Positions 51,298 to 60,707 of a stretch of 64,000 nucleotides of DNA are shown here, one piece after another. Source of the DNA: Lentzea cavernae (lineage in GTDB: Bacteria; Actinomycetota; Actinomycetes; Mycobacteriales; Pseudonocardiaceae); the NCBI RefSeq assembly GCF_014653695.1, contig NZ_BNAR01000027.1, forward strand, positions 39,093-103,092, written 5' to 3'. The position numbers and the translations under genes were made by a program. The stretch's first letter is position 1, and each line of letters starts with the position of its first letter. The notes beneath the pieces are model-generated. The model saw only the letters and a list, made by a program, of their open reading frames with translations. It was not told the DNA's origin and made no database searches.

Positions 51298-51439
51298 GGC
51301 GGTGGGTCCCATCACGAGTCGCACCAAGAGCGGGCCACATGCAGGTAGGGGTGTCAAGCGGACGAAGAGCGTGTCCGCTTGACACCCCTACCTGCATGCA
51401 GCAAGAGCTATGGCGCGACTCGTGATGGGACCCACCGCC
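51298..51439. repeat. large nested palindrome after glgC
   Basis: Outer arms 51298-51322 and 51415-51439 (25 bp, beginning GGCGGTGGGTCCC) and inner arms 51338-51363 and 51373-51398 (26 bp, containing GGGGTGTCAAGCGGAC) are perfect inverted repeats with a 9-nt central loop. The perfection of over 50 bp of pairing argues for recent origin or selection. It lies in the 450-bp gene-free stretch between convergent glgC and the methyltransferase gene. Confidence 0.9.
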
Positions 51440-51453
51440 TGAGCCTCTTGGTA

Positions 51454-51565
51454 AGGACGGCTCGCCTTCGGCATCGCGTGTGAGGACGGCTCGCCTGCGG
51501 CATCGCGTGTGAGGACGGCTCGCCTGCGGCATCGCACCAGCAACCGGCTCGCCTGCGGCTTCGCG
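51454..51565. repeat. 29-bp tandem repeat, three to four copies
   Basis: Units begin AGGACGGCTCGCC at 51454, 51483 and 51512, spaced exactly 29 bp; the second and third differ by one base from the first over the shared part, and a fourth degenerate copy starts near 51543. There are no spacers, so this is a tandem repeat rather than CRISPR. Confidence 0.85.
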
Positions 51566-51579
51566 TTGATCAGGTGTGC

Positions 51580-52212
51580 CTACGGCTTGCGGGCTGCCAC
51601 CAGCAGGCCGTCTCCCAGCGGGAGGATCACCGGTACCAGGCGGGAGTCCTCCTTCACCAGGCGTGCGATGTCCCGCATCGCCTGGGTCGACTCGTCCCGC
51701 TTCGCCGGGTCCACCACCGCGCCGTGCCACAGGACGTTGTCGAACGCGATTACACCGCCCGGCCGGAGCATGCGGACGCCGTGTTCCAGGTACTGCGGGT
51801 ACTCGGGCTTGTAGGCGTCCACGAAGACGAGGTCGTAGGCGGCGTCGGTGAGGCGGGGGAGGACTTCCAGGGCCTTGCCCATGATCAGGCGGGTGCGGGA
51901 CGGGGAGATGCCTGCTGCCGCGTAGGCCTCGCGGGCTGCGCGTTGGTGTTCGGAGGCCACGTCTATGGAGGTCAGGATGCCGGACTTGGGCATGCCCGCC
52001 AGGAGGTAGAGGCCGCTGGTGCCCGCGCCGGTGCCCACTTCCACCACTGCCCGGGCCTGGAGTGCGGTCGCGAGGAACCGCAGGGCGGCGCCTCCGCCCG
52101 CGCCGATGGGCACGCAGCCCAGTTCCTGGCCGCGTGCTCGCGCCGCCAGGTGCACGTCGTCCTCGGGGAGGTACTGCTCGACGTACTCCCGCAGGGCCGA
52201 TTCCGTGGTCAC
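51580..52212 (-). CDS. O-methyltransferase (caffeoyl-CoA OMT-like)
   Basis: A 210-residue class I SAM methyltransferase of the Methyltransf_3 family: VEVGTGAGTSGLYLLAGMP is the SAM loop, SIDVASEHQRAAREAY and LVFVDAYKPEYPQYLE carry the acidic contacts, and FDNVLWHGAVVDP supplies the metal-binding Asp/Asn. It resembles mycobacterial Rv1220c, also upstream of sigE and divergent. Physiological substrate unknown. Its promoter region contains the CTGAGA operator. Confidence 0.9.
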   Translation of the reverse strand: MTTESALREYVEQYLPEDDVHLAARARGQELGCVPIGAGGGAALRFLATALQARAVVEVGTGAGTSGLYLLAGMPKSGILTSIDVASEHQRAAREAYAAAGISPSRTRLIMGKALEVLPRLTDAAYDLVFVDAYKPEYPQYLEHGVRMLRPGGVIAFDNVLWHGAVVDPAKRDESTQAMRDIARLVKEDSRLVPVILPLGDGLLVAARKP

Positions 52213-52271
52213 GGTCTAGCAGGCTAGTGCGTCCAGTGCCCAAAACGGGTGAACGCGGCCCGAACCGAAAT

Positions 52272-52299
52272 TCTCAGGGTGCTCTCAGCCCACTCTCAC
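52272..52299. promoter_or_regulatory. triple TCTCAG operator upstream of sigE
   Basis: TCTCAG at 52272, TCTCAG at 52283 and TCTCAC at 52294 are spaced exactly 11 bp. On the other strand the first two read CTGAGA-N5-CTGAGA, as before the two-component genes and cydA. The block ends 60 bp before the sigE ATG and also lies before the divergent methyltransferase gene. Confidence 0.7.
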
Positions 52300-52359
52300 G
52301 ATCGTTTAAAGAGCGCGGGAGAAGGTACAGAGGCAAGAAGCCAGGCTCGTGTCGGGAAC

Positions 52360-53013
52360 ATGCCGGACCCGTCGCTCGTTGAGCCGCACAAGGGTCGCCG
52401 GGCGGCCCACATGGAGGTGCCGAAACACCTGATGCGCACGCAGTCGAGTTCGCCGGAGGCCGTCGCGCCCATCGAGACGGCCGACTGGACGCCGCCCTCG
52501 TGGGACAGCATTGTCCGCGAGCACGCGGACAGGGTCTACCGGCTCGCGTACCGCCTGACCGGCAACCAGCACGACGCCGAGGACCTCACGCAGGAGACGT
52601 TCATCCGCGTGTTCCGGTCGCTCGCGTCGTACAAGCCGGGCACCTTCGAGGGGTGGCTGCACCGCATCACCACCAACCTCTTCCTGGACATGGCACGCAG
52701 GCGTTCCCGCGTGCGCATGGAGGCGCTGCCCGAGGACAACGACCGCCTCGAGGGTGACGACCTGTCCCCCGAGGAGATCTACGACGAGAACCACCTCGAC
52801 CCCGACCTGCAGGCCGCGCTCGACGAGCTCCCCCCGGAGTTCCGCGCCGCGGTCGTGCTCTGTGACGTGGAAGGACTCTCCTACGAGGAGATCGGCGCCA
52901 CGCTCGGGGTGAAGATGGGTACCGTGAGGAGCAGGATCCATCGGGGCCGCCAGGCTCTGAAGGTCGCGCTCGAACGCCGTCGTCAAGAATCGTTGCTGGA
53001 GGACTCTGCATGA
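52360..53013 (+). CDS. sigE: ECF sigma factor SigE
   Basis: A 217-residue ECF sigma factor. Region 2 spans SIVREHADRVYRLAYRLTGNQHDAEDLTQETFIRVFRSL; region 4 has PPEFRAAVVLCDVEGLSYEEIG and GVKMGTVRSRIHRGRQAL. A 50-residue N-terminal extension precedes region 2, as in mycobacterial SigE. ATG 52360 is preferred (GGGAAC adjoins it); ATG 52411 would remove the extension. Its stop overlaps the anti-sigma start (ATGA). It drives the envelope-stress response with RseA and HtrA. Confidence 0.92.
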   Translation: MPDPSLVEPHKGRRAAHMEVPKHLMRTQSSSPEAVAPIETADWTPPSWDSIVREHADRVYRLAYRLTGNQHDAEDLTQETFIRVFRSLASYKPGTFEGWLHRITTNLFLDMARRRSRVRMEALPEDNDRLEGDDLSPEEIYDENHLDPDLQAALDELPPEFRAAVVLCDVEGLSYEEIGATLGVKMGTVRSRIHRGRQALKVALERRRQESLLEDSA

Positions 53014-53540
53014 CCGACCTCCGAGGTTGGGGCCTGCCTGAGCAGCATCTCTTGCCGGATGCCGTGGTCGCGTTCGTGGACGGAGAACTGTCCTCGACCG
53101 CCCACGAGCGTGCATCCGCGCATGTTCAGCGCTGTGGCTTCTGCGCTTTCGAGACCTACACGCAGCAGCAGGCGCGCTCAGCCGTGCGCACCGCTTCGGC
53201 GCCCACGGCGTCGGCGTCGCTGCTGGACAGGCTCGGAGCGATTCCTCAAGAGGTCGAACTGCCCTCCGCTCCGGACGGGCTCGCGATCACCGAGGACGGC
53301 CAGTTCGTCGCCGTCCAGCGCACGGACAAGCCCGCGTTCGGTGCGGGGCCCGTGCTGGGGTCGTCGAGACCGCTGGGGAGCAACGGCTGGTTCAGCGGCC
53401 GCCGCGCCCGTCAGGGTGCCGGGGTCGTCGTGAGCGGCATGTTGCTCGGCGCGCTCGCGTTCACCACGCCGGAGAGCGACACGCCCGCCCCCGCCCCGGC
53501 GCCGCAGAACGCCGGCGCGGTCTTCGCGACCACCCCCTGA
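53010..53540 (+). CDS. rseA: zinc-associated anti-sigma factor RseA
   Basis: A 176-residue anti-sigma factor with the ZAS motif HVQRCGFC (His38, Cys42, Cys45) in an N-terminal helical domain that holds SigE. A short hydrophobic stretch near 135-151 (GAGVVVSGMLLGALAFT) may touch the membrane, followed by a Pro/Ala-rich end. In mycobacteria RseA is phosphorylated by PknB and degraded by ClpC1P2. Coupled to sigE by a 4-bp overlap; htrA follows 65 bp later. Confidence 0.9.
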   Translation: MTDLRGWGLPEQHLLPDAVVAFVDGELSSTAHERASAHVQRCGFCAFETYTQQQARSAVRTASAPTASASLLDRLGAIPQEVELPSAPDGLAITEDGQFVAVQRTDKPAFGAGPVLGSSRPLGSNGWFSGRRARQGAGVVVSGMLLGALAFTTPESDTPAPAPAPQNAGAVFATTP

Positions 53541-53605
53541 CAGTCATTTCACCGTTCGTCAGGCACGCTGTAGTTCAGCACTCCTAGCGGAAAACTCGGG
53601 GAGAG

Positions 53606-55126
<1,521 letters not shown>

Positions 55127-55143
55127 CAAGTAGGCTGGGGCCT

Positions 55144-55518
55144 GTGTTCGACAGCATCGGATGGGTAGAGATCCTCATCATCGTCGTCGCGGGTCTCTTC
55201 ATCCTGGGGCCCGAACGCCTGCCATCGGCCGCGGCCTGGCTGGGCAAGACGGTGAGGCAGGTCCGCGAGTACGCGACCGGCGCACGCGAACAGCTCAAGC
55301 AGGAGATGGGGCCGGAGTTCGAGTCGCTCCGCAAGCCCCTCGAGGACCTGAGGGAGCTGCGCAACTTCGATCCGAAGCGCGCTGTCACCAAGCACCTCTT
55401 CGAGGACCCGGAGCCCACGAAGTCCAACGGCTACCCGGCGCCGTCGACCCCGCCCGCGGCCGAGCAGCGTCCGCTCGCACCGGGCGAGCGCCCGCCGTAC
55501 GACCCGGACGCCACCTGA
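55144..55518 (+). CDS. tatB: twin-arginine translocase subunit TatB
   Basis: A 124-residue protein: VFDSIGWVEILIIVVAGLFILGPERLP is the TatB membrane segment with the Glu and the GPERLP hinge, followed by an amphipathic helix (AAWLGKTVRQVREYATG) and an acidic, Pro-rich tail. It recruits folded twin-arginine substrates to the Tat channel. TAGGCT at 55131-55136, 7 nt before GTG, marks an own leaderless promoter. Same neighbour as in mycobacteria. Confidence 0.93.
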   Translation: MFDSIGWVEILIIVVAGLFILGPERLPSAAAWLGKTVRQVREYATGAREQLKQEMGPEFESLRKPLEDLRELRNFDPKRAVTKHLFEDPEPTKSNGYPAPSTPPAAEQRPLAPGERPPYDPDAT

Positions 55519-55532
55519 GTTCCCGAGAAACG

Positions 55533-55572
55533 CACGAGGGGCCCTTCGCGGTGATGCGAAGGGCCCCTCGTG
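55533..55572. terminator. bidirectional terminator between tatB and mrp
   Basis: CACGAGGGGCCCTTCGC and GCGAAGGGCCCCTCGTG (17-bp perfect arms, 6-nt loop) lie between the convergent stops of tatB and mrp and serve both strands. A short GCTTT follows on the plus strand. Confidence 0.9.
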
Positions 55573-55582
55573 CTTTGTGGTT

Positions 55583-56728
55583 CTAGCGGCCAGCGGGCGA
55601 GACGTTCAGCAGACGGCCGGCCAGGCCGCGCGAGCGCACCGAGAGCTTCGTCGCCACCTCGGTGAGGACCTTCGCGGCGGCCGAGTCCGGCACGGCTTGC
55701 ACGATCGGCGTGCCCGAGTCGCCGTTCTCCCGCAGGCGCGGGTCGAGCGGCACCTGGCCGAGCAGCGGCACGTCGGAGCCGATGGCCGTGGTCAGCGACT
55801 CGGCGACGGCCGCGCCGCCACCGTTGCCGAAGACCTCCATGCGCGAGCCGTCGGGCATCTCCAGCCACGACATGTTCTCGATGACACCCGCCACCCGCTG
55901 ACGGGTCTGCAGCGCGATCGACCCGGCGCGCTCGGCCACCTCGGCGGCGGCCTGCTGCGGCGTGGTCACCACGAGGATCTCCGCGTTCGGCACGAGCTGC
56001 GCGACGGAGATCGCGATGTCGCCGGTGCCGGGCGGCAGGTCGATCAGCAGCACGTCCAGGTCGCCCCAGAACACGTCCGCGAGGAACTGCTGCAACGCGC
56101 GGTGCAGCATCGGCCCGCGCCACACGACCGGGGTGTTGCCCGGCGTGAACATGCCGATCGAGATGACCTTCACGCCGTGCGACTGCGGCGGCATGATCAT
56201 CTTCTCGACCTGGGTGGGACGGCCGTCGGCGCCCAGCATGCGGGGGATCGAGTGGCCGTAGATGTCCGCGTCGACGATGCCGACGGACAGGCCGCGCGCG
56301 GCCATCGCCACGGCGAGGTTCACGGTGACCGAGGACTTGCCGACACCGCCCTTGCCGGACGCGACGCAGTACACGCGCGTCAGCGAGCCCGGCTGGGCGA
56401 ACGGGATGACCGGTTCCTCGGTGCCGCCGCGCAGCGTCTTGCGGAGCTCGGTGCGCTGGGCGTCGCTCATCACGTCCAGGTCGACGCGCACGGACGAGAC
56501 GCCGTCCAGTGCCTCGACGGCCGCGGTGACGTCCTTCGTGATCTTGTCGCGCATCGGGCAGCCGGCGACGGTCAGGAAGATGCCCACGACCACGGCACCG
56601 TCCGTGCCGACCTCGACGTCCTTGACCATGCCGATCTCGGTGATCGGGCGGCGGATCTCGGGGTCCTGCACACCGGCGAGCGCCTTGCGGACGTCGTCGA
56701 CGGTGGGGAGGGGCTGCGTGGTGGTCAC
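55583..56728 (-). CDS. mrp: Mrp/ApbC-type Fe-S cluster carrier ATPase
   Basis: A 381-residue P-loop protein with an N-terminal MIP18/DUF59 domain (about 1-90) and the deviant Walker A ASGKGGVGKSS, then DADIYGHSIPRML and LLIDLPPGTGDI. The region where many Mrp proteins carry CPxC reads IENMSWLEMPDGSRMEVFG, with no cysteines, so the usual bridging Fe-S site is missing; I recall the same in mycobacteria. GTG 56728 follows TAGCAT by 6 nt. Confidence 0.9.
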   Translation of the reverse strand: MTTTQPLPTVDDVRKALAGVQDPEIRRPITEIGMVKDVEVGTDGAVVVGIFLTVAGCPMRDKITKDVTAAVEALDGVSSVRVDLDVMSDAQRTELRKTLRGGTEEPVIPFAQPGSLTRVYCVASGKGGVGKSSVTVNLAVAMAARGLSVGIVDADIYGHSIPRMLGADGRPTQVEKMIMPPQSHGVKVISIGMFTPGNTPVVWRGPMLHRALQQFLADVFWGDLDVLLIDLPPGTGDIAISVAQLVPNAEILVVTTPQQAAAEVAERAGSIALQTRQRVAGVIENMSWLEMPDGSRMEVFGNGGGAAVAESLTTAIGSDVPLLGQVPLDPRLRENGDSGTPIVQAVPDSAAAKVLTEVATKLSVRSRGLAGRLLNVSPAGR

Positions 56729-56830
56729 CGATCCATGCTACGTCCGGTTCGTGCCCGTCCTACCGGCCGGTCACTTTCCAGACAGGCCCAGGTCGTAGCC
56801 GGGAGCACGCTGTCCGTAACATCGACGCCC

Positions 56831-57298
56831 GTGCCGGAATCGGGTAGTTCCCGGTTGCCCACCCGTGTCGAGCTCGGGGTGTGGCGATCGTTCCTCCGCG
56901 CGCATGCACGGATCACGAGGGTCCTCGAGGCCGAACTGATTGCTGAGCAGCGCCTATCGCTCGCGGCGTACGACGTGCTGGTTCAACTGGCCGAGGCGCC
57001 TTCCACGCGCATGCGCATGACCGAGCTGGCCGATGCCGTCCTGCTGTCCCGATCGGGCGTGACCCGCCTGGTGGACCGTTTGGAACGTGCCGGTCTCGTC
57101 GGGCGCGAACGCGCCGACGGTGACGGACGCGGCATCGTGGCCGTGCTCACACCGCTGGGCGCCGAACGCCTCCGCAGCGCCTCCACCACCCACCTCGCCG
57201 GCGTCGCCGAGCACTTCGGGGAGAGCTTCGGCCCCGGTGAGCTCGAGGCGTTCGGCCGCACCTGTGACCGCTTGGCGTCGGACGACGTGTTCCCGTGA
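56831..57298 (+). CDS. MarR-family transcriptional regulator
   Basis: A 155-residue MarR protein: helix AAYDVLVQLAEAPSTRMRMTELADAVLLSRSGVTRLVDRLE and the wing GLVGRERADGDGRGIVAVLTPLG. TAACAT (56817-56822) is 8 nt before GTG 56831. Its stop overlaps the start of a Nudix gene (GTGA). The ligand is unknown; the partner suggests a nucleotide or redox stress role. Confidence 0.88.
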   Translation: MPESGSSRLPTRVELGVWRSFLRAHARITRVLEAELIAEQRLSLAAYDVLVQLAEAPSTRMRMTELADAVLLSRSGVTRLVDRLERAGLVGRERADGDGRGIVAVLTPLGAERLRSASTTHLAGVAEHFGESFGPGELEAFGRTCDRLASDDVFP

Positions 57299-57693
57299 TC
57301 ACGGTGGTGGGACTCGTGCACGTCGAGGCCGGCCGCCTCCTCGTTGTGCGCTCACGCAACAAGAAGGCCTTCTACCTCCCCGGCGGCAAGATCGAGGCGG
57401 GCGAGTCCCTGGAAGACGCGGTGCGCCGCGAGGTCCGCGAGGAGCTCGGCGTCGAGATCGACGGCCCCTCGGAACTGAAGCGCTACGTCTCGCTCGCGTA
57501 CGGCGAGGGCGAGGGCGCGATGGTCGACATGACCTGTTTCACCGCGCGGCTCGTGGGCGAGCCGCGGCCCACGGGCGAGATCGCCGAACTGACCTACGTG
57601 ACGCGTGACGAGTACCGCGAGCACGCCGAGACGGCTCCCGCGATCCACGAGGTCTTGGACGACCTGGTCGCGAGCGGACGGGTCAGGGCCTGA
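57295..57693 (+). CDS. Nudix hydrolase
   Basis: A 132-residue single-domain Nudix protein. Nudix box GGKIEAGESLEDAVRREVREELG at about 26-48 is complete. The C-terminal segment EIAELTYVTRDEY positions the substrate. It is probably an 8-oxo-dGTP or other NDP-X pyrophosphatase. Coupled to MarR. Its 3' end overlaps the convergent DUF1003 gene by 11 bp. Confidence 0.88.
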   Translation: MITVVGLVHVEAGRLLVVRSRNKKAFYLPGGKIEAGESLEDAVRREVREELGVEIDGPSELKRYVSLAYGEGEGAMVDMTCFTARLVGEPRPTGEIAELTYVTRDEYREHAETAPAIHEVLDDLVASGRVRA

Positions 57694-58168
57694 CCTTCTT
57701 CAGGTTGTTCTGCTCCTTCACCAGCTTCTCGAGCTCCCCGCGGATGAAGTCGCGCGTCGCCACCTCGCCGAGCGCCAGCCGCACCGCCGCCAGCTCCCGC
57801 GCCAGGTACTCGGTGTCCGCCTTGGTCTGCGCCGCCCGCTTGCGGTCCTCCTCCAGCGACACCCGGTCCCGGTCGTCCTGCCGGTTCTGCGCGAGCAGGA
57901 TCAGCGGCGCGGCGTAGGCGGCCTGCGTGGAGAACGCGAGGTTCAGCAGGATGAACGGGTACGGGTCCCACCGCAGCGACACCGCGACGAGGTTCACCGT
58001 GATCCAGGCGACGACGAGCAACGTCTGCCAGAACAGGAACTTGCCGGTGCCGAGGAAGCGCGCGAGCCGTTCGGAGAGCTGACCGAACGTGTCGGGGTCG
58101 ACCGAGAAGCGGAAGCCGCGGGGTTCGCGGGGCTGGTCGAGTCTGCGCCGGGGCAGTACTTCAGGCAT
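57683..58168 (-). CDS. DUF1003 membrane protein
   Basis: A 161-residue protein: a basic N-terminus, two membrane segments (FLFWQTLLVVAWITVNLVAV and PFILLNLAFSTQAAYAAPLILLA) with the family motif NRQDDRDR between membrane and coiled coil, and a C-terminal helix (ARELAAVRLALGEV...). Function unknown. It overlaps the MgtE_N/CBS gene by 8 bp, an association also seen in mycobacteria (Rv1231c-Rv1232c). Confidence 0.88.
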   Translation of the reverse strand: MPEVLPRRRLDQPREPRGFRFSVDPDTFGQLSERLARFLGTGKFLFWQTLLVVAWITVNLVAVSLRWDPYPFILLNLAFSTQAAYAAPLILLAQNRQDDRDRVSLEEDRKRAAQTKADTEYLARELAAVRLALGEVATRDFIRGELEKLVKEQNNLKKVRP

Positions 58169-59414
58169 GGCTCAGTCCCGTCTCGCGCCAGTTGTCCGGC
58201 AGCAGGTGGTCCAGCACGTCGTCCACGGTGACGGCGCCGAGCAGGTGCTCGGTCTCGTCGAGCACCGGGGCGCACACCAGGTTGTAGGTGGCGAAGTAGC
58301 GCGTCACGTCGCTCAGGGACGCCCCCGGCGACAGGTACGCCATGTTCGTGTCGAGGACGCCGGCGACGAGGTCGAACGGCGGTTCGCGCAGCAGGCGCTG
58401 GATGTGCACGCACCCCAGGTAGCGGCCCGTCGGCGTCGCGGAGGGGGAGCGGCACACGAAGACCATCGACGCGAGCGCCGGTGTCAGGTCGGGATTTCGC
58501 ACCCGTGCCAACGCTTCCGCGATCGTCGCGTCCGGCGTGAGGATGATCGGCTCCGGTGTCATCAGGCCACCGGCGGTGTCGAACGAGTACTCGAGCAGCC
58601 GGCGGACCGGGGCCGACTCCTCGGGTTCCATCAGTTCCAGCAGCCGGTCCTTGGTGCCCTCGGACAGCTCGCTCAGCAGGTCCGCCGCGTCGTCGGGGTT
58701 CATCGCCTCCAGGATGTCCGCGGCGCGTTCCTCGTCCAGGTGCGACAGGACGTCCTTCTGGTCCTCTTCGGACAGTTCCTCGATGACGTCCGCGAGCCGT
58801 TCGTCGTCGAGCGCGTCCGCGACCTCGTGGCGGCGCTTGGGCGGCAGCTCGTGCAGCGCGTGCGCCACGTCGGCCGCGCGCATGCCCTCGAACACGGCGA
58901 CCAGTTGCTGTGCGCCCTGCGGCTGGCCCGCGAGCTCGTTCACGCTCAGGCCGCTGACGTCCTCCCACGGCCAGACCTGCACCGGGCCCTTGAGGCTGAA
59001 CCGGCCGGTGCGCTCCCGGCCCGCGACGCGGACCATGCGCCAGTCGCGGGTGCGGGTCAGCTCCATCGCGGCGTCCACGACCACGGCCGTGCCGCCGTCC
59101 TCGAGCTGGATCCTGGCGTCGAGCAGCTCGCCGATCACCGTGACCTCGTTGACGCGCTGGTGGAACGGCCGCAGGTTGACCGACCCGGTCGCGAGCGTCA
59201 CGGCGTTCGGCTCGACCGAGGTGACCCGCAGCATCGGCACGAAGATCCGCCGGCGCGTCACCATCTCGACGACCATGCCGAGCACGCGCGGCGGTTGCCG
59301 GTCGATGCGGAGGCTGATCACGACGTCACGGGCCTTGCCGATGGGTTCGCCGTCGGGGCCGAACACGGGAAGTCCGGCCAGCTGAGCGATGAAAACCCGG
59401 TTCACAGCCACCAC
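58161..59414 (-). CDS. PRC-barrel / MgtE_N / CBS regulatory protein
   Basis: A 417-residue soluble protein. An N-terminal PRC-barrel-like part (LAGLPVFGPDGEPIGKARDVV) is followed by MgtE N-domain repeats rich in Glu/Asp (residues ~185-270: LPPKRRHEVADALDDERLADVIEEL...), then a CBS pair (~280-410). No transporter membrane domain is present, unlike MgtE, so it probably senses Mg2+ or nucleotides and regulates another protein. GTG 59414 follows TAGCCT (59426-59421) by 6 nt. Confidence 0.85.
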   Translation of the reverse strand: MVAVNRVFIAQLAGLPVFGPDGEPIGKARDVVISLRIDRQPPRVLGMVVEMVTRRRIFVPMLRVTSVEPNAVTLATGSVNLRPFHQRVNEVTVIGELLDARIQLEDGGTAVVVDAAMELTRTRDWRMVRVAGRERTGRFSLKGPVQVWPWEDVSGLSVNELAGQPQGAQQLVAVFEGMRAADVAHALHELPPKRRHEVADALDDERLADVIEELSEEDQKDVLSHLDEERAADILEAMNPDDAADLLSELSEGTKDRLLELMEPEESAPVRRLLEYSFDTAGGLMTPEPIILTPDATIAEALARVRNPDLTPALASMVFVCRSPSATPTGRYLGCVHIQRLLREPPFDLVAGVLDTNMAYLSPGASLSDVTRYFATYNLVCAPVLDETEHLLGAVTVDDVLDHLLPDNWRETGLSHA

Positions 59415-59428
59415 GACACCAGGCTAGA

Positions 59429-60265
59429 TCACGGCCGGGCCGCCCACCGGGCGATCTCGGCGCAGATCACGGCTTGGTCCCGCATGTCCTCTTCGAGGCA
59501 CCAGATCCAGTTGGTGACGGCACGGTAGAGCGTCCAGTCCCGTGATTTCGCCACGTCCAGCTCGCCCGCGTCGCACAGCGCGAGGAACCGCGCCGTCAGC
59601 CCCTTGGGCCCGTCCATCTCCTCGAACCTGTTCCACAGCAACGGCAGGACGCACCGCTCGCGATCACCGGACAGCGGCTTCGGGTCGATCATCAGCCACG
59701 GTTCGCGGTCGCCGCGCAGCACGTTCTCGTAGTGCAGGTCCGCGTTGACCAAAGTGGTGCCCATCGGCCGGGTGGCCACCTCGCGCGCGGCGTCCAGCAG
59801 TGCGCGGGGCACCGCCGGGTGGTCCGCGACGTGGCTCTCGAACCTGTGGATCCCGGGCGGCGCTTCCAGATGGCGGTGGCGGCGCAGCAGCGAGCCGATC
59901 ACGCCGACGGCCGTCTCGATCGGTTCGTCGAGCAGCGAGTGCGTGTGGTCCAGGCGTTCCAGCAGGAGTGCGCCGAGTTCCTCGTCGTGGTCGAGCAGTT
60001 GGACGGCGCCGTTGCCGTCGTAGGTCCGCAGAGCGAGCGGTTCGTGCTCCGTCTCCCGGTCGACCCAGGTCAGCTTGAGCACGGCAGGGTGCCCGTCGGC
60101 CCGGCGCACCGGCAGCACGACCGCGCAGAACCCGTTCATCAACGGGCCGTCCGGCGTCAGCCGCCACCGCGAACAGGCTTTCGTGGCCAGTCTCGGCAGC
60201 GTCGCCACCCACGCCGGTGCGCCGTCACCGAGTCCCTCGCCGAAGCCCTCGGGCACGGTGATCAC
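59429..60265 (-). CDS. aminoglycoside phosphotransferase-like kinase, APH(6) family
   Basis: A 278-residue kinase. The nucleotide region (CAVVLPVRRADGHPAVLKLTWVD) is followed by the catalytic loop LVNADLHYENVL and the Asp in LMIDPKPLSGD, the pattern of streptomycin 6-phosphotransferases. The usual loop His-Gly-Asp is replaced by Asn-Ala-Asp. Resistance is possible, but such chromosomal kinases often act on unknown metabolites. GTG 60265 overlaps the upstream gene by 4 nt. Confidence 0.8.
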   Translation of the reverse strand: MITVPEGFGEGLGDGAPAWVATLPRLATKACSRWRLTPDGPLMNGFCAVVLPVRRADGHPAVLKLTWVDRETEHEPLALRTYDGNGAVQLLDHDEELGALLLERLDHTHSLLDEPIETAVGVIGSLLRRHRHLEAPPGIHRFESHVADHPAVPRALLDAAREVATRPMGTTLVNADLHYENVLRGDREPWLMIDPKPLSGDRERCVLPLLWNRFEEMDGPKGLTARFLALCDAGELDVAKSRDWTLYRAVTNWIWCLEEDMRDQAVICAEIARWAARP

Positions 60266-60597
60266 GAGGTGAACTCCAGGCGGTACACGGCATCCCACCG
60301 CGGCTCGGTGTTGAGCCGCGCGGTCCGCAGGGCCTGCGCCGTCTCGTCGTCGGGCTCGGTCAGGTGCGCGACGGCCTGTGCGTCGATCAGGTGCGAGTGC
60401 GTGCTGGGGGAGCGGACGGTGACGGTGACCTGGGTGCCGTCGCTCAGGGGCACGTCCGGTTCGGTGCCGCCGGAGATGACCCACAGGGAGTCGGCTCGCC
60501 AGTGGGCGTGCACGAGGCGGGGCTCGTGGCCCGGTGAGGTGATCCAGACGGCCGCGGCCTTGCGCAGCGCCGAGTCGAGGATTCGCGTGATCTCCAC
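60262..60597 (-). CDS. small protein of unknown function (111 aa)
   Basis: Beta-rich protein with start MEITRILDSALRKAAAVWITSPG, strand LWVISGGTEPDVP and SDGTQVTVTVRSPS. It resembles the beta-barrel of pyridoxamine-phosphate-oxidase-like flavin proteins (value-recording strand SLWVISGG), but no flavin contacts are clear. It is the first gene of an operon with the APH(6)-like kinase. Confidence in the fold is low. Confidence 0.65.
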   Translation of the reverse strand: MEITRILDSALRKAAAVWITSPGHEPRLVHAHWRADSLWVISGGTEPDVPLSDGTQVTVTVRSPSTHSHLIDAQAVAHLTEPDDETAQALRTARLNTEPRWDAVYRLEFTS

Positions 60598-60707
60598 CGG
60601 TCAAGACTGCCAGGGTCTGTGAAACGGGACTCAGCGAATATGCGCCCGGAGATGATGCGTGCCACTGTGGCGCACGTAGTTACCGGCCGGTACAAGGAGG
60701 TACTCCC

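Noticed and set aside
51454..51565. CRISPR array
   Set aside because: The 29-bp units are directly adjacent with no unique spacers, and no cas genes are present.
59429..60265. A dedicated streptomycin resistance gene
   Set aside because: APH(6)-like sequence is clear, but there is no aminoglycoside cluster or mobile element; the catalytic loop differs and function cannot be claimed.
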